A stretch of 64,000 bases of DNA, taken from positions 131,794,456-131,858,455 of the forward strand of contig NC_133771.1 of assembly GCF_003597395.2 (NCBI RefSeq). The letters are read 5' to 3'. The position numbers were made by a program, and so were the translations under genes. Origin of the DNA: Chelonoidis abingdonii. Its lineage: Eukaryota; Chordata; Testudines; Testudinidae. The notes below the pieces were generated by a model. That model was not told where the DNA came from, made no database searches, and saw nothing but the letters and a program-made list of their open reading frames with translations. Of the stretch, positions 58,906 to 64,000 are shown in pieces. Each line of letters opens with the position of its first letter. The stretch's first letter is position 1.

Positions 58906-59117
58906 AGTCCTCTAATCTGAAAGCTGCATTATGGAGTTTTGTGGCACTTGACATGTTCTGGTTAAAAAAACTTGACTATAATCTTTACTCAGCAGATCTT
59001 TCCCTTGCATGTATTCCAAATATTCTGTCTGAAAAGACAAAAAGAAAAAAGAAAAACTGGAACGTTCAAGAAGATTGGAGAAAAACACATTTAATTAGGC
59101 ATTTTTCAGGCAGATGA
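58906..59117 (+). other. Possible terminal exon of the SLC16-like gene
   Basis: An open frame follows AAATTTCCATCCAG (ending at 58905), in phase 0 as exon 7 requires. It runs 70 codons, with a basic stretch KRKKKNW, to TGA at 59115-59117. The acceptor is weak, the protein shows no family motif, and an AT-rich chance frame of this length is common. It sits 159 bp after a solo LTR. Listed only as the best in-phase candidate I saw; the true last exon may be elsewhere or beyond the window. Confidence 0.2.
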
Positions 59118-59374
59118 GTTGGTTGAGCTGGGTGATTTTTCTTCATTAGTGGATATGGAAGCCTTTATTAATATATTTTGACATGTTAATTCACATTATA
59201 TGTTTTTTTAAAAGTTGTTTTCTACACCTAAAATAATTGACAGGCACCATTATATACAATAAAATGAATGAAGTACCTGTCTTTAAAAAAAGAAAGTGAT
59301 CATTACAATTATTATCCCATAGTCTAGCTTCTATTACTAATAAAATAATGGATGCAAGATAGAGAATAAATTAA

Positions 59375-60190
59375 TAGATTCTAAGGCTAGAAGAGACCAT
59401 TATGATCATCTAGTTTGACCTCCTGTATAATGCAGGCCATAGAACTTCCCCAAAATAAATCTGGGTTGAGCTAGAGTACAGCTTTTTACAAAAATGTCCA
59501 ATCTTGATTTAAAAATTGCCAATGTTGGAGAATCTTCCATAGTGTTTGGTAAATTTTTCTAACCGTGAATTACCCTCACTGGTAAAAATGTACACCTTAT
59601 TTCCAATATGAATTTGCCTACCTTCAACATCCAAAGATTGGATCTTGTTATACTTTTTTCTGCTAGACTGAAGAGCCCATTATTAAATATTTTCCCCCAT
59701 ATACATACTTAGAAACTATAATCAAATCACCCCTTAACCTTCTCTTTGTTAAGCTGAACAGATTGAGCTCCTTGAGTCTATCACTATAACGCATGTTTTC
59801 TAATTCTTTAATCATTCTCAGGGCTCTTTTCTGAACCTGCTCCAATTTATCAACATCCTTCTTGAATTGTGGACCCCAGAACTAGACAAAATGTTCCAGC
59901 AGAGGTTGCGACAGGGGCAAATACAGAGAGAAAATAACCTCTCTTACTCCTACTTGAGATACCACAGTTTACAGTAGCCTTTTTGGCCCCAGCATTGCCC
60001 TGAAAGCGCATGTTCAGCTGATTATACACCACTACCCCCAAATCTTTTTCAAAGTCACTGCTTCCTAGAATAGAGTCCCCCATCCTGTAAGTATGGCCTA
60101 TATGTTCCAAGATGTATACATTTACATTTGGCCATATTGAAATGTATATTGTTTGCTTGTGCCCAGCTTACCATGCAATCCAGATCACTA
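59375..60190 (-). mobile_element. Old CR1 LINE 3' part
   Basis: The tail AGAGACCATTATGATCATCT followed by blocks such as GGGCTCTTTTCTGAACCTGC and CATCCTTCTTGAATTGTGG marks CR1. The minus-strand frame at 59663-59845 (RALRMIKELENMRYSDRLKE) is the end of ORF2. More decayed than the copy at 39344. Confidence 0.8.
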
Positions 60191-60204
60191 AATCAGTAAT
60201 AGCT

Positions 60205-60330
60205 AGATTGTGAACCTTTTACTGGTGACAGTTACTCACACAAAGAATCCCATTTAGGTCAGTGGGATTACTCATGAGAGTAAATGCTCACCAGAGTGAG
60301 TAAGGGGTTCACAATCTGGCCTTAAATATT
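60205..60330. repeat. Palindromic foldback repeat
   Basis: GCTAGATTGTGAACCTTTTACT on the left pairs with AGTAAGGGGTTCACAATCTGGC on the right, with GTTACTCACACAAAG and CTCATGAGAGTAAATG between. The clearest member of the hairpin family. Confidence 0.75.
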
Positions 60331-61284
60331 TAGGGGCAGATTCTCCACCTGAGCTGGTGCAGTGGTGAGGAGGGGCCGTCAGGCCTAGAGCAATTTACAG
60401 CTGAGGAGAGCAACTCTAACATATACTGCTGATTGTCCCCATCCTTATCCTGGAATACTTCCAACACACCTTCCTCTCCTCTACACCAGGAGTGTGTGCA
60501 GCTAGCACAGTAGGTAGCAGAGCCACCTCTATCTTTCCATCAGAGGAGCACGTGTTGCACAGGTGGAATTATCCACTAGCCATCTTCAGTCACTTTAAGT
60601 CAACAGTGCAAAATAGACTTAGTGGACTTGAGAATCTAGTTTATGGGGCCCATTTGTGATGAATAAGTAGTGCCCTACATTTAGGGTGGTATGAAGCTGC
60701 CCTCTACGAGAAGAAGCTCCTGAAAATGATATACCTACACCAGGCACAATCATGTCAGTGCTCCTGGGAAGCACAGCTAATGGGCTCATATCCCTTCCTT
60801 CTCCCTCCCATCTGTGTCCCTTTTACAGACAACACAACTAGCCAAGAGCAGTTCTTGAGCTCAAGGAAGTGCAATAAGTGCAATTGTGTTGGGCTTTTGT
60901 GCAGGATGCAAGTGGGAAGAAGTTTCTTAAACCCTCCAGCCTTTGAACAAGCCACTAGAAAGAGACTGATAAATGGAGTGAAATCAGAAAAGATCATCAG
61001 AATTCATGGGTGGAGTTTCTTGAGAGAAAGGATTAAAAGAGTTGCATATATGTTGCTTGACTAAGCAACAACTGGAAGGAGGCGAAACATAATAAAAGTC
61101 TGTAAACTTATGAAGGGTATAAATGCTAAGAAGGGAGAGGTGCTATTTATCTTAGCAACATAGAAGTAGATATTTTAGCTAGGAGCAATTGGATGAAACT
61201 GGGTGGGAAAACTGAGGCCAAATGTTTTAAGAAAGTTTTGACAGGAAGATGTAGTAGGTTGTAGAACATAGGTGGCAGGTATAG
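60331..61284. other. Unannotated stretch
   Basis: No gene seen. It contains a possible CR1 scrap near 61010-61100 (GGTGGAGTTTCTTGAGAG). Confidence 0.35.
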
Positions 61285-61905
61285 GAGGCCAGGGGAGGCT
61301 AAGCCTCCCCAAACAGAATGCAGCACACCTCCCTCTGCAGGCACACTGGCCCGCTGCCTTTGGAGCACCGCCACTGAAAGGGCACCCAGGCTGGAACCCT
61401 GCCTGCACTCCGCCCCAAGGCCCCCCTCCTGCTTGTGTTCTTTCTACACGGCCCTGCACGTGCTACTGCTCTTCCCAACCCTGCTCCACCTCTTCCCCCC
61501 AAGGATCCCACCCATCCACCGCTTGCGCCTCTCCACCCTGTCCTCCAAGGCCCCCTCGCCAAGGAGCAGTGGGAGGGGAGTCCTCAGGGGAGAGGATGGA
61601 GAGGCGCGAATGATGGGGGTGGTCCTCAGAAGGAGGGGGCAAAGAGGTACAAATGGTGGGCAGGGGGGCCTCAGGGCAGGGAGGAGTGGGTGCAGAGATG
61701 ATCTCAGGGGAGGGGACCCAACGGGCTGGGGCAGAGTGGGGTGGAGCATGAATGGGGCCTTGGGGGGAAAGAAGCTGAGTGGGGGTGGGCCTCAGGGCAA
61801 AGCAGGGGGAAGGGCACGGTCTGAGCCCCGGTGCCTCCCCTCATGCACACTTGTAGGAAGCTTCCGGCGCTCTCTAAAGCCTCCCCAAATGCTGGAGTCA
61901 CACGC
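61285..61905. repeat. GC-rich interspersed repeat
   Basis: Bounded by GGGGAGGCTAAGCCTCCCC (itself a palindrome) on the left and AAAGCCTCCCCAAATGC on the right. The right half has repeated CCTCAGGGGAG/GGGCAAAG words. Long open frames on both strands come from the base composition. Its CpG content is lower than that of the island at 23830, and it is repetitive. Confidence 0.45.
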
Positions 61906-62980
61906 TGCCCATGTTGTAGAACACTCTTCCAAGGGAATTGATAGAATTCCTATCACTTTGCACATCTAAAGCAACACAGGACAATACCCTACAAAAGGGA
62001 ATAATCTTGCATAGACATTTCTTTTTCATATCTTGAGTCTTTTGTTCCTCCAAGCAGCAAGGAAGGGTAAAAAAGTGTTCATGAGAGAAAAAAAAGGTTA
62101 AGAACCTTTGATTTACTGTATAAAATGAATGTATCAAAGGCAAATATTTAAGTTAAGATATAATATGATCAAATGAAGCAGTGACACAGAAACATAAAAT
62201 GGTATTTAAATGTATGGTAAATTGGCCAGAAAATAAATATAAGAGGTAAAGAAGAGTAACAAGGGAGAACATGGCTCTTCCAAGGCTTGCTTTGTTCAGC
62301 CGGTGATCTAATGAGCTTTACTCACACAAGTGATCTCACTTCATGTGTGAGTAAACATAAGTGACATAAGTGAAGGTTCCACAGCCTAGCCTGAAGTCTA
62401 CTTTGTGCTGCTCTGGAATTGCAGGGAATACTTAAAGCTGGTCTAAGTGTCTAGAAGACGATTCTTCTAGCATAAGAGGAATCCTTCAGCTCCATGGTTC
62501 TGGCATAGTCTGCCCTGTGCTATCCTGTGTCACAACCTCTGGCATAAGGCATGTGTCAGGGACAAGTCAGGAGAATGGGTTTGTAGGAGGAATCCTACTA
62601 ATTTCTAGCTGCCACGATGACCTCTCAATAGCATTGCAGCCAGGCATAAACTAGAGCAGCCCTATAACTTCCCTAAATGTATGCTAGGAGTCATGTTGCC
62701 CCCATGAAAATCCAACAGTTGTAGGATCATAAAGTTGGGATAAAGCAACCTTTACCCCGATACTTATGTCCTGCACTGACTGCAACTTGAATTGACTTGA
62801 GGGTTTGGCCCACATACTCCAGTTTGGGATCTGTAAGGATCTAATTTATCCACTGGAAGTAGTCCCTCATCAAGAGAGAGCACTGGGTTATGCTCCATAC
62901 GGCTTCTAATCTCAAAAGTTCAGGACAACAGCAATACTTGATGTGAAACAATTGAACAGATTCCTGAGAAAGTCCAGGTT
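61906..62980. other. Unannotated stretch
   Basis: AT-rich, nothing recognised. Confidence 0.4.
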
Positions 62981-64000
62981 CTTCTTTGAGTGATAGTTCC
63001 TATCTGTAGTCCACTGTGGGTATGCATGTGCTCCATGCATCTGAAACCAGGAGATTTTTACTAGCAGTGTCCATTAGTTTGTGCTTGTGACTTCATGCCT
63101 AGTGCTGAGGATGAAGGGTATAAATGGCCATGTAGACCGATTTCCTTTCTAGTTCCTTTCTACAGCTGATGGTGTGAGTTGGAACATTCCAGTGTCCATG
63201 GCATTTGCTTCCTTCATGATTCTTTCTGTAAAAAATTATAAATATTAGTTTAATTAGTAAGTTCTTAAATCCTAGTGTAGTTAGGGATGGGGGTTTCGCT
63301 CCCTCCCTCTCACATGCCTTGTCTGAGACAAATACTGTGGCAAGATCCTGGGCTTTAAGGAGTGTGCCTCCTGCCTTCAGGTCTTCCCAGTCAGTGATAA
63401 CCACATAAGGTGCCTCTACTGCTTTGGAGAAGCACACATTTCCTCCAAGTGCACAATTTGCTGATTCTTGCCTATAAGAACCTGCCAGGCTCATGAGTAC
63501 AGTTTGATGCCCCAGTTTGATCCAGGCTCAGTAGACGCCCACCCCCACCCCACCCCCCTTTACATAGGGCTGAAGAGTCTAGGACCGTGCCTTCAAGTTT
63601 GGTCACCTCTAGTATTGCCACCAAGAGAGTTAGATGTAAGACTTCCTCCTCCTGTAAACAGAGGATGAGAGAAAATACTCCCACAGTAGGAAAGAGAAAT
63701 CTCCCACTAGCCTTTCTTCAAAGAGGAAAACTTCCTCTCCAACTTAAGTCCTTGATGCCTTGTCATCCTGGTATGGGATTGGCTTACGCAGAGCTCCCAG
63801 TTCTGAAGACCCATTGTACAGATCACACTGGCAATCCTGGGACCTGTACACTCATGGTGCCAAGTCTACATGATCCCTCCTTGAATCACAGCACCCCTCT
63901 CCCCACAGAGAGGAAATGAAACCACCACAGGAAACAGTTGAGGAAGACTAACTGGAGCTGACTGATCCAACAGGATTCTCTTTGTCATCATCAGACAAGA
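62981..64000 (+). mobile_element. DIRS-like retroelement fragment (terminal part and gag), runs off window
   Basis: 62981-63150 resembles the repeat at 1-430 on the other strand (GGAGATTTTTACTAGCAGTG). Downstream, 63411-63452 encodes CLYCFGEAHISSKC, an exact C-x2-C-x4-H-x4-C zinc knuckle, within VSDNHIRCLYCFGEAHIS-like text typical of DIRS-type gag proteins as I recall them. A TGA follows at 63462-63464, and the frame continues beyond as LPIRTCQA-like text. So the gag is broken. It continues past the window end. Confidence 0.5.

Noticed and set aside
61285..61905. Second CpG island
   Set aside because: GC-rich but repeat-like, with palindromic edges and fewer CpG pairs than the block at 23830.
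61433..61969. 178-codon open frame in a GC-rich block
   Set aside because: Repetitive sequence with open frames on both strands and no recognisable protein.

Overview
This is a vertebrate nuclear window with long AT-rich introns and dense transposon debris, most likely from a turtle and less likely a crocodilian. The evidence is the repeat mix: several CR1 LINE fragments, four tRNA-headed SINEs with a CR1-like tail (the tortoise-type pol III SINE), numerous hAT, Harbinger and TA-flanked MITEs, a Penelope-like element with a GIY-YIG nuclease, and a DIRS-like fragment. Nothing bacterial or phage-like is present: no operons, no ribosome binding sites, no CRISPR.

Two host genes are visible, both on the + strand. 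(1) CCR6, the chemokine receptor for CCL20. It has a tiny first coding exon (13969-13977, three codons) and one large exon (15708-16793), giving a complete 364-residue class A GPCR. (2) An SLC16 (monocarboxylate-transporter-type) gene with seven coding exons from 32015 to 55585. All splice phases agree and give 465 residues covering the twelve expected membrane segments. Its last exon (C-terminal tail) is not certain. A CpG-rich island at about 23830-24350 lies 7.7 kb upstream of its first coding exon and is the best promoter candidate.

Layout. 1-10 kb: a terminal-repeat-like fragment, a CR1 ORF1 remnant split by a solo LTR, hAT and Harbinger MITEs, an L2-like remnant and a 1.1-kb foldback element. 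10-17 kb: CCR6, with a GC-rich repeat directly before its main exon. 17-24 kb: CR1 copies, one split by a 740-bp hAT-type element. 24-32 kb: CpG island, then a 3.9-kb PIF/Harbinger transposon carrying remnants of both of its genes, brought together by an internal deletion. 32-56 kb: the SLC16 gene, whose introns hold solo LTRs, hAT MITEs, CR1 fragments, SINEs and the Penelope-like element. 56-64 kb: two more solo LTRs, old CR1, GC-rich repeats and a DIRS-like gag fragment with a zinc knuckle running off the window.

The two genes are not functionally linked by anything in the sequence; CCR6 acts in leukocyte migration and the SLC16 protein is a membrane transporter of unknown substrate. Many transposon boundaries could be fixed to the base from target-site duplications and terminal repeats, which gives a readable nesting order. 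All family names come from reading motifs and from memory of the families, with no database search.
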